Assembly: GCF_000265425.1 (NCBI RefSeq)
Contig: NC_018014.1
Span: 620,001-684,000 of the forward strand
DNA: 64,000 bases
Direction of reading: 5' to 3'
From: Terriglobus roseus DSM 18391
GTDB lineage: Bacteria; Acidobacteriota; Terriglobia; Terriglobales; Acidobacteriaceae
Shown here: in pieces, positions 16,078 to 26,204 of the stretch
Position numbering within the stretch: the first letter of the stretch is position 1
How the letters are laid out: each line of letters opens with the position of its first letter
Notes under the pieces: model-generated
Database searches by the model: none
What the model saw: the letters and a program-made list of their open reading frames with translations, nothing else
What the model was told of the DNA's origin: nothing
Translations under genes and position numbers: made by a program

Positions 16078-18260
16078 TGCGCTTGCTTGCCGTTGCGGCT
16101 GTGTTCGGCGCTTGTGCAAGTGCGCACGCCGTTGCGCCTGCAGGCTGCTGGCAGATGCAGAAGCACGGACAGCAGAAGCAGGCGGAGGCGTGCTTCACAC
16201 AGTTGACGCAGAGCCGCGATGCGTATGAGCGCGCAGAGGGATTCTGGGGCTTGGAAGATTGGCAAAACGCCAATGCGTCCTTCCGCGAGGCGACACAGGC
16301 TGCCGGAAGTCCCGCGCAGTACAAGGTTCGTTGGGGCATGTTGCTGCATGAGCGCTTCAACAATGCCGAGGCTTCGGATCTGTTCCGCGAGGCGCTCGCC
16401 AAAGATCCGAACCAAGCGGGGGCATATCTCGGGCTTGCCACGGTGCAGGCGCAGGACTACAGCGGCGATGCGAATCAGTCCATTGCGAAGGCGCTTGGAA
16501 TCGACCCGAAGCTTGCGGCTGCGCATGAGCTTGCCGCAACCATTGCGCTCGACAATGACAATCGCGAGTTGGCCGCGGCGGAGGCCGATAAGGCGCTAGC
16601 AATCGACAGCGAGGCTACGGATGCGATGGCTGTCCATGCCTCGCTTGAACTTCTTGCGGATAAGCCTGCGGATGCGTGGTTTGCCAAGATCGCGGCCATC
16701 AATCCGCACAACGGCGAAGCTTACACGCGTGTTGGACACCATCTGGAGCTGCACTATCGCTTCTCCGATGCTGCGGTGTACTACCGCAAGGCGACGGAGG
16801 TGCAGCCGAATCTTTGGGCGGCGCATTCCCTGCTGGGTGTGGAGTTGATGCGACTGGGCCAGGAAGAAGAGCCGCTAAAGCAGCTTGAGCTGGCTTATGA
16901 GAATGGCTATCGCAATCCGGCGACGGTGAATAGCCTGCGTCTGCTGGACAGCTACAAGAACTTCAGCACGACGCGCGATGCCACGACGATTGTTCGGCTG
17001 GACAAGAAGGAGAACGACCTTCTGCAGCCTTATATGCAGGCGGAGTTACGCACGATTCTGGAGACCTATTCGAAGAAGTACAAGATGACCCTGCCTGCGC
17101 CGGTGCAGTTGGAGGTCTATCCCAATCATGAAGACTTTGCCGTGCGCACGATGGGTATGCCGGGGCTGGGTGCGTTGGGTGTGACGTTTGGTGAGGTTGT
17201 TGCGATGGACAGCCCCAGTGGGCGCAAGCCCGGCGACTTTAATTGGGGCGCGACGCTGTGGCATGAGATGAGCCATGTCTTCATCATTACGGCGACTAAT
17301 CAGCGCGTGCCGCGCTGGTTTACGGAAGGCCTTGCCGTGCATGAAGAGGGACAGAGGTCGCCGGAGTGGAGTGACCGCGTGACGCCGGATGTGCTGCTGG
17401 CGATTCGCGGCAAGAAGTTGCTGCCGATCTTGAAGCTCGACCGTGGGTTTGTGTTTCAGGAGTATCCACAGCAGGTGCTTGTCTCTTACTTTCAGGGCGG
17501 CAGTATCTGCGACTTTATTGCGGCCAAGTGGGGCGAGAGCAAGCTGCTGGACATGGTGCATTCGTACGCTGCGGGCAAGACGACGGCACAGGTTATTGAG
17601 ACGGATCTTGGTCTTGCTCCGGAAGAGTTCGATAAGCAGTTCCTAGCGACGATCGATGCGAAGTATGGTGTGGAGGCCGCGCACTTCGATGAGTGGCGTA
17701 CGAAGCTGAAGGCGCTGGCCGCCGCGGCGCAGGCGAAGCAGACGGATGCTGTGCTTCAGCAGGCACCGGCGGTGATTGCGCTCTATCCCGAGTACATTGG
17801 TGACGCGAACGCCTACGAATTGCTGGCCGATGCGCAGCATGACAAGGGTGATGCAAAGGCCGAGGCGGCGGTGTTGCTGCAGTATGAGCACCAGGGTGGA
17901 CAGCAGCCGTTGTTGCTGAAGCGGCTCGCTGCATTGCAGGAGGCGGCGGGTGACAAGGCTGAGGCCGCCGCGACACTTACTCGCGTGTTGTACATCTATC
18001 CGGTCAAAGATGTGGAGCTGCATCAGCATCTGGGGGCGTTGTTGATGGCGCAGAAGCAGTACAGTGGCGCCATCCGTGAGTACAGCGCGGTGGTCGCGAC
18101 GAACCCTTTGGACAAGGCGGGCGCGCAGTACAACCTTGCCACGGCTTACATGGCAGCGGGGCAGCGCGATAAGGCACAGGATACGGTCCTGACGGCGCTG
18201 GAAGCGGCCCCAGGTTATCGACCCGCACAGAAGCTCTTACTGGAATTACAGGCCCACTAA
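16077..18260 (+). CDS. TPR-repeat protein with gluzincin (peptidase MA-like) domain
   Basis: A 727-residue secreted protein: signal peptide at 1-20, a run of tetratricopeptide repeats to about 300 and again after 540, and a central peptidase MA-like domain. The zinc motif HEMSH is at 396-400 with the third ligand probably E417 in RWFTEGLAVHEEG, so the active site is complete. A GTG one codon earlier overlaps the previous stop as GTGA and could be the true start. It is likely a periplasmic or surface zinc protease acting with the VWA and caspase-fold partners encoded alongside; the target is unknown. Confidence 0.78.
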   Translation: MRLLAVAAVFGACASAHAVAPAGCWQMQKHGQQKQAEACFTQLTQSRDAYERAEGFWGLEDWQNANASFREATQAAGSPAQYKVRWGMLLHERFNNAEASDLFREALAKDPNQAGAYLGLATVQAQDYSGDANQSIAKALGIDPKLAAAHELAATIALDNDNRELAAAEADKALAIDSEATDAMAVHASLELLADKPADAWFAKIAAINPHNGEAYTRVGHHLELHYRFSDAAVYYRKATEVQPNLWAAHSLLGVELMRLGQEEEPLKQLELAYENGYRNPATVNSLRLLDSYKNFSTTRDATTIVRLDKKENDLLQPYMQAELRTILETYSKKYKMTLPAPVQLEVYPNHEDFAVRTMGMPGLGALGVTFGEVVAMDSPSGRKPGDFNWGATLWHEMSHVFIITATNQRVPRWFTEGLAVHEEGQRSPEWSDRVTPDVLLAIRGKKLLPILKLDRGFVFQEYPQQVLVSYFQGGSICDFIAAKWGESKLLDMVHSYAAGKTTAQVIETDLGLAPEEFDKQFLATIDAKYGVEAAHFDEWRTKLKALAAAAQAKQTDAVLQQAPAVIALYPEYIGDANAYELLADAQHDKGDAKAEAAVLLQYEHQGGQQPLLLKRLAALQEAAGDKAEAAATLTRVLYIYPVKDVELHQHLGALLMAQKQYSGAIREYSAVVATNPLDKAGAQYNLATAYMAAGQRDKAQDTVLTALEAAPGYRPAQKLLLELQAH

Positions 18261-18287
18261 GCAGGAAGCGAAAGGGAACCGACACGT

Positions 18288-19310
18288 ATGGCGTTCACCG
18301 ATTTGAATCCCGACGCAGCACAGCTGCAGACACGCATTGAGCGATTTCACGTTGTGCGCAAAGACATTCTGCGGCAGGTGCGCGAGGTGATCGTGGGGCA
18401 GGACGAGGTCATCGACCAAGTGCTGATCGCGCTCTTTGTCGGAGGGCATTGCCTGTTGACTGGCATGCCGGGCACGGCGAAGACGCTGATGGTGCGTACG
18501 GTTGCGGATGCGCTGGGTCTGGTCTTTCGTCGCATTCAGTTCACGCCGGATTTAATGCCCTCGGATATTACCGGCACCGACATCATTGAAGAAGATACGG
18601 TGACAGGGCATCGTAAGTGGACGTTTGTGCAGGGACCTATCTTCGGCAATATTGTGCTTGCCGATGAGATCAACCGCACACCGCCAAAGACGCAGGCTGC
18701 ATTGCTGGAGGCGATGCAGGAGCGTTCGTGCACGGTGCGCGGCCATGTCTATCAACTGCCCGCGCCGTTCTTTGTGCTTGCGACGCAGAATCCGATTGAA
18801 CTGGAAGGTACCTACCCGCTGCCGGAGGCACAGCTCGACCGCTTTCTGTTCAACAGCATTCTCGACTATCTAAGTCCTGAAGATGAGTTGAAGGTGGTGG
18901 ATCTTACGACGGCGACGCGCGCTCCGAAGATTGTGCCTGTGACGAATGCCGAAGAGTTGCTGGGCTTTCAGACGCTGGTACGGCAGGTGCCCATCGCAGA
19001 AACGCTCGCTCGGTATGTTGTGAACCTGGTGCGGGCTACGCGCCACAAGAGTGATAACGCTCCGGATTTTGTGAAGAAGTATGTCAGTTATGGCGGCAGT
19101 ATTCGCGCGGCACAGTTCATTGTGCTGGCCGCGAAAGCGCGCGCGTTGTCACGCAAGCGCTACCACGTGTCCTACGAGGACATTACTGCAGTTGCTGTAC
19201 CTGTGTTGCGTCACCGCATTCTGCTGAATTTTCATGCGGAGTCCGAGCGCATTGATACGGATAACATTCTCAATCGATTGATCGCTGTGATTCCGCAGCC
19301 GAAGGGCTAA
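18288..19310 (+). CDS. MoxR-family AAA ATPase
   Basis: A 340-residue cytoplasmic AAA+ ATPase. Walker A is GMPGTAKT (59-66), Walker B IVLADEINR, sensor region FFVLATQNPIELEGTYPLPE, and the C-terminal AAA lid carries SIRAAQFIVLAAKARAL. MoxR ATPases act as chaperones that mature or remodel VWA-containing partners. Here two VWA genes and a DUF58 gene lie in the same operon, so the partners are at hand. The gene starts 27 bases after the TPR protease gene and ends six bases before DUF58. Confidence 0.92.
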   Translation: MAFTDLNPDAAQLQTRIERFHVVRKDILRQVREVIVGQDEVIDQVLIALFVGGHCLLTGMPGTAKTLMVRTVADALGLVFRRIQFTPDLMPSDITGTDIIEEDTVTGHRKWTFVQGPIFGNIVLADEINRTPPKTQAALLEAMQERSCTVRGHVYQLPAPFFVLATQNPIELEGTYPLPEAQLDRFLFNSILDYLSPEDELKVVDLTTATRAPKIVPVTNAEELLGFQTLVRQVPIAETLARYVVNLVRATRHKSDNAPDFVKKYVSYGGSIRAAQFIVLAAKARALSRKRYHVSYEDITAVAVPVLRHRILLNFHAESERIDTDNILNRLIAVIPQPKG

Positions 19311-19316
19311 CGCAAG

Positions 19317-20204
19317 GTGCAACGGTTTCTTGATCCCGCGGTGCTTGGCACCATCTCCTCGCTGGACCTGCTGGCGCGCACGGTTGTGGACGGCTTTGTT
19401 GCCGGTCTGCACCGGTCGCCGGACTTTGGCTTCTCGCAGGAGTTTGCGGAGTATCGCGCGTATGCACCGGGTGATGATCTGCGGCATGTGGACTGGAGTC
19501 TGTATGGACGCACGGACCGGACGTACATCAAGCGGTATCGCGGCGAGACGAACAGCCAGTTGACGGTGCTGCTGGATGCGAGTAACTCGATGGAGTTCAC
19601 CAGTGGTGGCGTGAAGAAGATGGATTATGCGCGCTTTATTGCGGCGGCGCTGTTCTATCTGGCGATCAAGCGGCAGCGCGATGCTGCGGGTTTGATCGTG
19701 TTCGATGATGAGGTGCGCGATTATGTTCGGCCATCTTCGCGTAACGGTCAGTTTGCTCGACTCCTGGGAGGGCTTGAAGCTGCCGAGCCTCGCGCGCGTA
19801 CGGACTTTGGCAAACCCTTGAAGCACTTTCAGGAGCTGCTGCACCGGCGCGGCATCGCGATTGTTATCTCTGACTTTTATGAAGATCCCGAAGTCGTTGT
19901 GAAGACGATTGAGCCGTTGCGCTTTCATGGCAATGAGGTGGTGTTGTTTCACGTCCTTGATCCGCAGGAGTTGCGGCCCGTGATGAATGGGCCTTCCGTG
20001 CTGGTGGATCTTGAGACGGAGCAACGGATCGAGGTGATTCCGGAGTATGCGAAGACAACGTATCGGGAGCGAATCGATGCGCATGTGGAGTCGCTACGAT
20101 CAAAAACAAAGGCTGCGGGAATGGACTACCAGTTGTTGCTGACAGATCAGCCTCTGGATAGCGCATTACGCGAATACCTGACGTTGCGACAGACGGGAAA
20201 CTGA
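19317..20204 (+). CDS. DUF58 domain-containing protein
   Basis: A 295-residue soluble protein that begins with GTG six bases after the moxR stop. The DUF58 signature is clear: SQEFAEYRAYAPGDDLRHVDW followed by SLYGRTDRTYIKRYRGE. A VWA-type fold follows with LLDASNSMEF as the metal-site strand. DUF58 proteins are nearly always partners of MoxR ATPases and BatA/VWA membrane proteins. A GTG start and tight spacing suggest translational coupling to moxR. Confidence 0.88.
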   Translation: MQRFLDPAVLGTISSLDLLARTVVDGFVAGLHRSPDFGFSQEFAEYRAYAPGDDLRHVDWSLYGRTDRTYIKRYRGETNSQLTVLLDASNSMEFTSGGVKKMDYARFIAAALFYLAIKRQRDAAGLIVFDDEVRDYVRPSSRNGQFARLLGGLEAAEPRARTDFGKPLKHFQELLHRRGIAIVISDFYEDPEVVVKTIEPLRFHGNEVVLFHVLDPQELRPVMNGPSVLVDLETEQRIEVIPEYAKTTYRERIDAHVESLRSKTKAAGMDYQLLLTDQPLDSALREYLTLRQTGN

Positions 20205-20250
20205 TGAATCTCCTTAACCATTGCGTTGCGTCGGAAAGCGGGGTCCTGTG

Positions 20251-22302
20251 ATGGGGTTCCTCTCGCCATGGTTTCTTGGAGGACTGCTGGCACTGGGTGT
20301 GCCGGTGTTTGTGCACCTGTTGAAGCGTCATATTACGGTGCCGCGACCGATGGCGTCGCTCATGTTTTTTGAGCGCGGCACGCAGAGCTCTACGAAGCAT
20401 AAGCGGCTGAAATACCTGTTGCTGTTTGCGTTGCGTGCGTCGCTGTTGTTGCTGGTGGTTCTGGCGTTTGCGAATCCTTTTCTTCGACGGCTTGCCAGTG
20501 ATCCGGCGGGCCGGTTGATGCTGATCGTGCTGGATAACTCGTTCAGCATGCGTGCAGGGACTCGCTTTGCAGATGCGAAGCAGCAGGCGCTGGTGTTGCT
20601 GGCTGCGAAGCCTGCTTCGCAGAAGGCGCAGATCGTTGCGCTGGGCGGGCAGGTTGCGATGCTGACGCAGCCGATCGACGACGTGGTTCAGCTGCGGAAT
20701 GCGCTGGAGGGCGTGCAGCCCGGGGATGGGCATGCGAGTTTCGGTGAGCTGGGGCGCGACATTCGCGCGCTGGGGGAACAGACGAAGGGGCCTGCGGATC
20801 TCCACCTGTTCAGTGACATGCAGAAGTCTGCGATGCCTGCGAACTTTGCCGACATGGTGCTGCCCGCGGAGACGAAGCTGATCCTGCACGCGGTGGTGAA
20901 GGGAGTTGCGTCGCCGAACTGGACGGTGGCGAGTGTGGATGCGCCGGCGGAGCTGGCCGATCCAAAGGACACGAAGAAGTCGCGGGTGCTGGCGGTGATT
21001 GCAGGGTTGAATGCGCCTGCTGCTTCGAAGAATGTTTCGTTGCTGGTGAATGGACGCAGCATTGCGACGAAGAGGGTCGATGTGCCTGCGAATGGCCGTG
21101 CGACGGTAGAGTTCGCACCGCTTGATATTGGATACGGATTCAGTAAGTGCGAGGTCCGTGTGGATGCGGCCGATGCGTTCCCGCTGGATGATGCGAGCGT
21201 CTTTGCGGTGCGGCGTTCCGATCCGCAGAAGGTGTTGTTCGTGCGCGGGCAGGGAGACACTCGTTCGGAGCTTTACTTTGGTACGGCACTGGCTGCTGCG
21301 GCGCAGGCTTCGTTCAGCATGCAGGCGGCGAGTGCAGCGAGTACGAATGATCTTGATCCTGCGCGCTTTGCGTTTGTGGTGATCTCCGATGCTGTTGCGC
21401 TGCCGTCGATCTTTGAACGGAACCTGCAGGAGTATGTGAGCAAGGGTGGCAGCGTGATGATCGCGCTGGGTACCGGCGCGGGTCATCCTGCGCGGATTCC
21501 GCTTTGGGGATCTGAGGTTAAGGATGCCCGCGAGTATGCGCGTGCTGGGGGCGTTGCGACGACCGTTGGTCAGGTGGACTTCACGCATCCTGCGCTTGCG
21601 GATGCACAGCCGGGGCGCGACAACGGTGGATGGGCGGAGACGAAGATTCTGTATGCGTCGGTTGTCGATCCGGGTAATGCGCGGGTGGTTGCGCGGCTGA
21701 GTGATGGCACTCCGCTGCTGATGGACAAGTCGATGGGTGAGGGGCATGTGCTGCTGTTCACCACGGGTTTCGACAACCTGACGAATGATCTGCCGTTGCA
21801 TCCGGTGTTTGTGGCGTTTGTCGATCGTGCTGCGCGTTATCTGAGCGGGACGGAGCGGCTGAGCGGGTCGCGGTTGGTGGACAGTTTTGTGCAGTTGCGC
21901 AGCGGTGGCGTGGCCGCTGGAGCAAGTGCGAGCGCGGAGGTGGTTGACCCGGCGGGTAAGCGGCCGCTCTCGCTGGAGGAGGCGCGGACTGCGCGAGCTT
22001 TCCGCCTGGATCATGCGGGCTTTTACCAGGTGCGCTTTGCGAATGGGAAGGATGCGGTCATCGGCGTGAATCCGGATCGGCTTGAGAGCGACCTGCAGCC
22101 GATGCCGGACGATACGCAGCAGTTATGGAGTGGTAGTAACACGGCTGCACCCGCGGAAGCTACACAGGCTGCGGTGGCGGGTGATGTGAAGTATCGGGCC
22201 GTTGGATTGTGGTGGTGGGTTATGCTGCTTGCACTTCTCGTAGCGCTTGCGGAGACGTTCGTCTCCAGCGGCTACATGGGCACGCAGCGGGAGGACGCAT
22301 GA
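20251..22302 (+). CDS. BatA-like membrane protein with VWA fold
   Basis: A 683-residue protein. The BatA N-terminal region is textbook: MGFLSPWFLGGLLALGVPVF, then HLLKRHITVPRPMASLMFFE and a second helix at 55-77. The VWA metal site LDNSFS has D95, S97 and S99. A GATase-like/beta region and a C-terminal helix (LWWWVMLLALLVALAETFV) complete it. Bat proteins (Bacteroides aerotolerance) are linked to oxidative-stress tolerance and envelope integrity, but the operon role in acidobacteria is not established. An in-frame start ten codons upstream is less likely. Its stop overlaps the next ATG. Confidence 0.87.
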   Translation: MGFLSPWFLGGLLALGVPVFVHLLKRHITVPRPMASLMFFERGTQSSTKHKRLKYLLLFALRASLLLLVVLAFANPFLRRLASDPAGRLMLIVLDNSFSMRAGTRFADAKQQALVLLAAKPASQKAQIVALGGQVAMLTQPIDDVVQLRNALEGVQPGDGHASFGELGRDIRALGEQTKGPADLHLFSDMQKSAMPANFADMVLPAETKLILHAVVKGVASPNWTVASVDAPAELADPKDTKKSRVLAVIAGLNAPAASKNVSLLVNGRSIATKRVDVPANGRATVEFAPLDIGYGFSKCEVRVDAADAFPLDDASVFAVRRSDPQKVLFVRGQGDTRSELYFGTALAAAAQASFSMQAASAASTNDLDPARFAFVVISDAVALPSIFERNLQEYVSKGGSVMIALGTGAGHPARIPLWGSEVKDAREYARAGGVATTVGQVDFTHPALADAQPGRDNGGWAETKILYASVVDPGNARVVARLSDGTPLLMDKSMGEGHVLLFTTGFDNLTNDLPLHPVFVAFVDRAARYLSGTERLSGSRLVDSFVQLRSGGVAAGASASAEVVDPAGKRPLSLEEARTARAFRLDHAGFYQVRFANGKDAVIGVNPDRLESDLQPMPDDTQQLWSGSNTAAPAEATQAAVAGDVKYRAVGLWWWVMLLALLVALAETFVSSGYMGTQREDA

Positions 22303-25300
22303 GCAAACAGCGCGAATTGCATGGCTACATTGCACGTGTTCGACGGATGCTGCAGGTGCGTGCGGGCCTGCGTGGTGCTGCGATCTTCTTTGCTACGGCA
22401 CTTGTGCTGACGGTGCTGCTGGTGGTGTTGCTTGATCATTACGCCTTTCCGGAGGGCGGCACGATCAAGGCGCGTCTGGTGCTGATCGTGGGACTTATCG
22501 CAGCAGCGGGCGCAGGCATCTTCTGGCCGCTGGTCCACCTTACAAAATCGAGCGCGGTACAGGATGCCGAGGCGGCGCATCCGCAGCTGGAAGATCGTCT
22601 GCGCACGTTTCACGAACGCGATACGGATGAGTCGAATCCGTTCCTGGAGCTGCTTGCTGCGGATACGCTGACACGTACTGCGGATGCGCCACCCTCGTCG
22701 ATGGCACCTGTGTCTGTACTAGCCGCGCTGGCCGGTGTTACCACTGCCTGCCTGGGGTTGTTGTTGTGGATGATCTATGCCGGTCCGGGTTTTATGGGTT
22801 ATGGCGCATCGCTGCTTTGGACTGGGCCGAAGAAGACGGAGCAGCCCCTGTATGCGATCAGCGTGCTGCCGGGCGATGTGGCTGTGCGGCGTAACAGCGA
22901 CCAGTTGATCACGGCGCAGGTGACGAATTTACATCCGGATAAGGTGGAGATCTTTGCGCACTTCAACAGCAGCAAGGGCTGGGAGCCTGTTGCGATGCAG
23001 CCCTCGGCATCGATGACGGGCAATCCGTCGTACCAGTTCACTTTTACCGGTTTGCCGGAGAACGTGGAGTACTACGTCACAGCGGGGCCGCTTACATCGC
23101 CGCACTACAAGGTGCGTGTGGTCGATCTGCCTTCTGTGAAGTCCGTGAAGGTGACGTATCGCTATCCGGTGTGGACCGGGTTGAAGACGGAGACGAGCGA
23201 TCATGCGGGCGATCTTCGGGCGATTGAAGGTACGAATGCAGATCTTGAGATCGAGATGGACCGACCGCTGAAGGACGGCAACCTGACGCTGGATAGCGGC
23301 GGCACCGTCCACCTGACGAGCATTGAAGGCAATAAATACAAGGGCACTATCGCTATGAACAAGGATGGCGCCTATCACGTGGCCGCCACCAGCGACGGAC
23401 TGCCAGTTCGCTTGAGCGAGGACTACTTCATTGCGACGGATAAGGCAGAGGCACCGCAGATCGCCATCGAGAAGCCGGGCCGCGACTACCGCGCAAGCCC
23501 GATCGAAGAGGTCACAGTTGGTGTGAAGGGATCGGCGCAGTTCGGTTTGCGAGACATGCATCTGCACTACTCAGTGAACGGCGGGCCGGACAAGGACATC
23601 GCCATGCTGAAGCAGCCCGGTGCGAAGAATGCGGATGGCTCGTACACGCTGCGCCTGGAAGATTTTAAGATGCAGCCGGGTGATCTGGTCAGCGTGTACG
23701 CGACGGCGAAGGACGGTCATGCGGAAGCGAAGACAGACATCAGCTTCATCCAGGCTGATCCTTTCGAGCGCGAGTTTTCGCAGTCGCAACAGGGTGGCGG
23801 CGGAGGCGGCGGTGGTGGTGGCCAGCAGGGCGGCCAGACTGAAATTTCGAAGCGAGAGAAAGAGCTGATTGCGCAGACGTGGAAGCAGATCAACGACAAG
23901 TCTGCGACGGAGCGGGCAGCGAAGACGCAAGGCGATTTTTTGAGCGGTGCGCAGTCTAAGTTACGCGATCAGGTGATGGCTCTCTCGGCACGCATCAACA
24001 GTCGCGACCTTGCCGGTGCGAATGAAGAGTTCACGGGCTTTGAAAAGGACATGCAGGAGGCAGCGAAAAATATGCTGCCGGCGAGTGAGAAGCTTGCCGT
24101 GGTGAAGTGGCAGGAAGCTCTTGTGAGTGAGCAGAAGGCGCTGCAGGCGCTGCTGCGCGCTGAGGCGACCTTCCGGCAGATACAGGTGGCCTTTGGACAG
24201 CAGGGCGGCGGCGGCGGCGGTGGTGGACAGAGCACAGGCCGCGATCTTGCAAGCCTCTTCGATCTGGAACTGGACACAGAGAAGAATCAGTATGAGACGG
24301 CGCGTACTTCCTCTCCGCAGGAAGAGCATGCGAAGGAAGTGGAAGACGCGCTTGCAAAGCTGGACGCGCTTGCAAAGCGGCAGGAGGAGCTAGCGAACCA
24401 GCAGAAGAATCCGCAGCAGAGCTTCCAGGAGCGCTGGCAGCAGGAGATGCTGCGTCGTGAGGCGGAGCAGTTGCAGCGGCAGATGGAGCAGCTTGCGAAG
24501 AATGGCCAGCAGGGCCAGCAGGGCCAGCAGGGCCAGCAAGGACAGCAGGGCCAGCAAGGACAGTCGGGACAACAGGGACAGTCTGGACAACAAGGTCAGT
24601 CTGGTCAGCAGGGACAGAGTGGCAGCCAGAGTGCGTCGGGTTCACAGGCGGGTGGAACTTCCGGCTCGCAGTCTCGCTCGCAGCAGCAGGCATCCTCGCG
24701 TCAGCAGAGTGGAGGCAGGCAGTCTGCTTCGGATCAACGGATTGAGCAGGCGTTGTCACGCATGCGCGCGGCGAATGATGCGATGAAGCGTGCGGGTACA
24801 TCCGGACAGCCGCAGCAGGGCAGCAGTACGGAGGCACAGCGGCAGGCGGCGGCACGTCTGCGTGAGGCGACCGGACTGTTGGGTGGAGCTCAGCAGGACA
24901 TCGCAGGGAATCGGATGGGAGCGATGTCGCGCGAGGCCGAACGTCTGCAGCAGGAGGAGCGCGCGCAGGCGGAACGCATCAACAAGTTCGCTTCGTCCGT
25001 GGAGAATCAGAACTTCGACCGCGATGCGATGACGCGCAAGATCCAGGAGCGTCGCCAGCTTTCGGCCGATCGACAGGAGTTGTCGAATGGCCTGTCCAAG
25101 CTGCAGAACCAAATGCGCGAGACGGCGCGGCAGATGGCGGGCAGTCAGCCGGAGACCTCGAAGAAGTTACGTGATGCGCTGTCGGAGATGGATCAGTCGG
25201 ATCTCGACAACCATTTGCAACGCACGGCGGACTGGCTGCGCAGCGGGATCAATCCGAATACAAACGGCACGGAAAAGAATATTGCCGATGGCTTGTCTAA

Positions 25301-26192
25301 GCTGGGGCAGCAACTGCGGGCGGCGCAGGGTTCGCTTGGCAAAGGATCACTTGCAGGCGGCCGTGGCACGGATACAGGCAAGCCCGATCAGACGGCTGCG
25401 CTTGGTCAGGTGGAGCGTCTGCGGAGCCAGTTGCAGGCGATGCAGGCGGCTCGTCAGGGTACAGCGTTGGATCGTGGTCATCCGGGTCAGAACGGCCGCA
25501 ACAGTCAAGGCTCCAGTCAGGGACAGCAGAGCGGCCAGGGGCAGGGTGGTGGTCAGTCCGGCCAGGCGCGCAACGGCAGTGGTCAGCAGTCTGCACAGAG
25601 TGGTCAGGGGGAGGGCGGTCAGGGGCAGGGTGGTCAGGGGCAGCAGCAGGGGCAGGGTGGCGGTCAGCAAGCGGGCAATCGCGGCGGCGGGCTTACACGC
25701 GGGAATGATATCGGCGGAGGAAACGAGAGCGGCCGCGTCGGTGATTTGGGAGATCGTGTGGGGGGCGGTGGTCGGCAGGGCGATGTGAACGGTGCCTCGA
25801 ACACCGGCAATAACACCTACGCGACAGGCGGTCCGCGCTACGGGGCGAAGGGGACGGATGGAAATCCCGCAGATACGGAACGTACTTTCCAGCAGAGTCT
25901 GCGCGACCTGCAGGCGCTGCGCGGCATGGTGAAGGACGACCCTCAGGCGCAGAAGGATCTTGCGGAGTTGCAGCGTCAGATGCAGGGCCTTGATCCAAGG
26001 CGCTTCCCCGGCAATCCAGCATTGGTTGAGCAGATGCATGGGGAGGTATTGCGCGCGGTCGACAAACTGGAGTTGCAGTTACACCGCTCGGGCGACACGA
26101 CCGACGCGCACACAGGCAAGGCTTATGCCGTGCCTGCTGGATATAACGACTCTGTCGCCGAATATTATCGGCGACTTAGCAAGGGTAAGTAG
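22299..26192 (+). CDS. DUF4175-family giant membrane protein
   Basis: A 1297-residue protein starting at the ATG behind GGAGG that overlaps the batA stop. Three N-terminal helices are visible (about 21-45, 54-72 and 142-166), as in DUF4175 proteins, then an Ig-like region and a long helical, Gln-rich region with coiled coils (REAERLQQEERAQAERINKF). Residues about 725-830 are almost pure Gly/Gln/Ser built from GQQ and GQS triplets; glycine runs occur near 505 and 640, and a second Gly/Gln tract lies at 1065-1130. These tracts are probably disordered or adhesive. It closes the operon and presumably docks the complex at the membrane; enzymatic role unknown. Confidence 0.8.
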   Translation: MSKQRELHGYIARVRRMLQVRAGLRGAAIFFATALVLTVLLVVLLDHYAFPEGGTIKARLVLIVGLIAAAGAGIFWPLVHLTKSSAVQDAEAAHPQLEDRLRTFHERDTDESNPFLELLAADTLTRTADAPPSSMAPVSVLAALAGVTTACLGLLLWMIYAGPGFMGYGASLLWTGPKKTEQPLYAISVLPGDVAVRRNSDQLITAQVTNLHPDKVEIFAHFNSSKGWEPVAMQPSASMTGNPSYQFTFTGLPENVEYYVTAGPLTSPHYKVRVVDLPSVKSVKVTYRYPVWTGLKTETSDHAGDLRAIEGTNADLEIEMDRPLKDGNLTLDSGGTVHLTSIEGNKYKGTIAMNKDGAYHVAATSDGLPVRLSEDYFIATDKAEAPQIAIEKPGRDYRASPIEEVTVGVKGSAQFGLRDMHLHYSVNGGPDKDIAMLKQPGAKNADGSYTLRLEDFKMQPGDLVSVYATAKDGHAEAKTDISFIQADPFEREFSQSQQGGGGGGGGGGQQGGQTEISKREKELIAQTWKQINDKSATERAAKTQGDFLSGAQSKLRDQVMALSARINSRDLAGANEEFTGFEKDMQEAAKNMLPASEKLAVVKWQEALVSEQKALQALLRAEATFRQIQVAFGQQGGGGGGGGQSTGRDLASLFDLELDTEKNQYETARTSSPQEEHAKEVEDALAKLDALAKRQEELANQQKNPQQSFQERWQQEMLRREAEQLQRQMEQLAKNGQQGQQGQQGQQGQQGQQGQSGQQGQSGQQGQSGQQGQSGSQSASGSQAGGTSGSQSRSQQQASSRQQSGGRQSASDQRIEQALSRMRAANDAMKRAGTSGQPQQGSSTEAQRQAAARLREATGLLGGAQQDIAGNRMGAMSREAERLQQEERAQAERINKFASSVENQNFDRDAMTRKIQERRQLSADRQELSNGLSKLQNQMRETARQMAGSQPETSKKLRDALSEMDQSDLDNHLQRTADWLRSGINPNTNGTEKNIADGLSKLGQQLRAAQGSLGKGSLAGGRGTDTGKPDQTAALGQVERLRSQLQAMQAARQGTALDRGHPGQNGRNSQGSSQGQQSGQGQGGGQSGQARNGSGQQSAQSGQGEGGQGQGGQGQQQGQGGGQQAGNRGGGLTRGNDIGGGNESGRVGDLGDRVGGGGRQGDVNGASNTGNNTYATGGPRYGAKGTDGNPADTERTFQQSLRDLQALRGMVKDDPQAQKDLAELQRQMQGLDPRRFPGNPALVEQMHGEVLRAVDKLELQLHRSGDTTDAHTGKAYAVPAGYNDSVAEYYRRLSKGK

Positions 26193-26204
26193 GTGGCTAC
26201 GTTG

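Noticed and set aside
19864..22014. A 716-codon minus-strand frame
   Set aside because: It is antisense to the DUF58 and BatA genes and is Arg/His/Gln-rich without domains.
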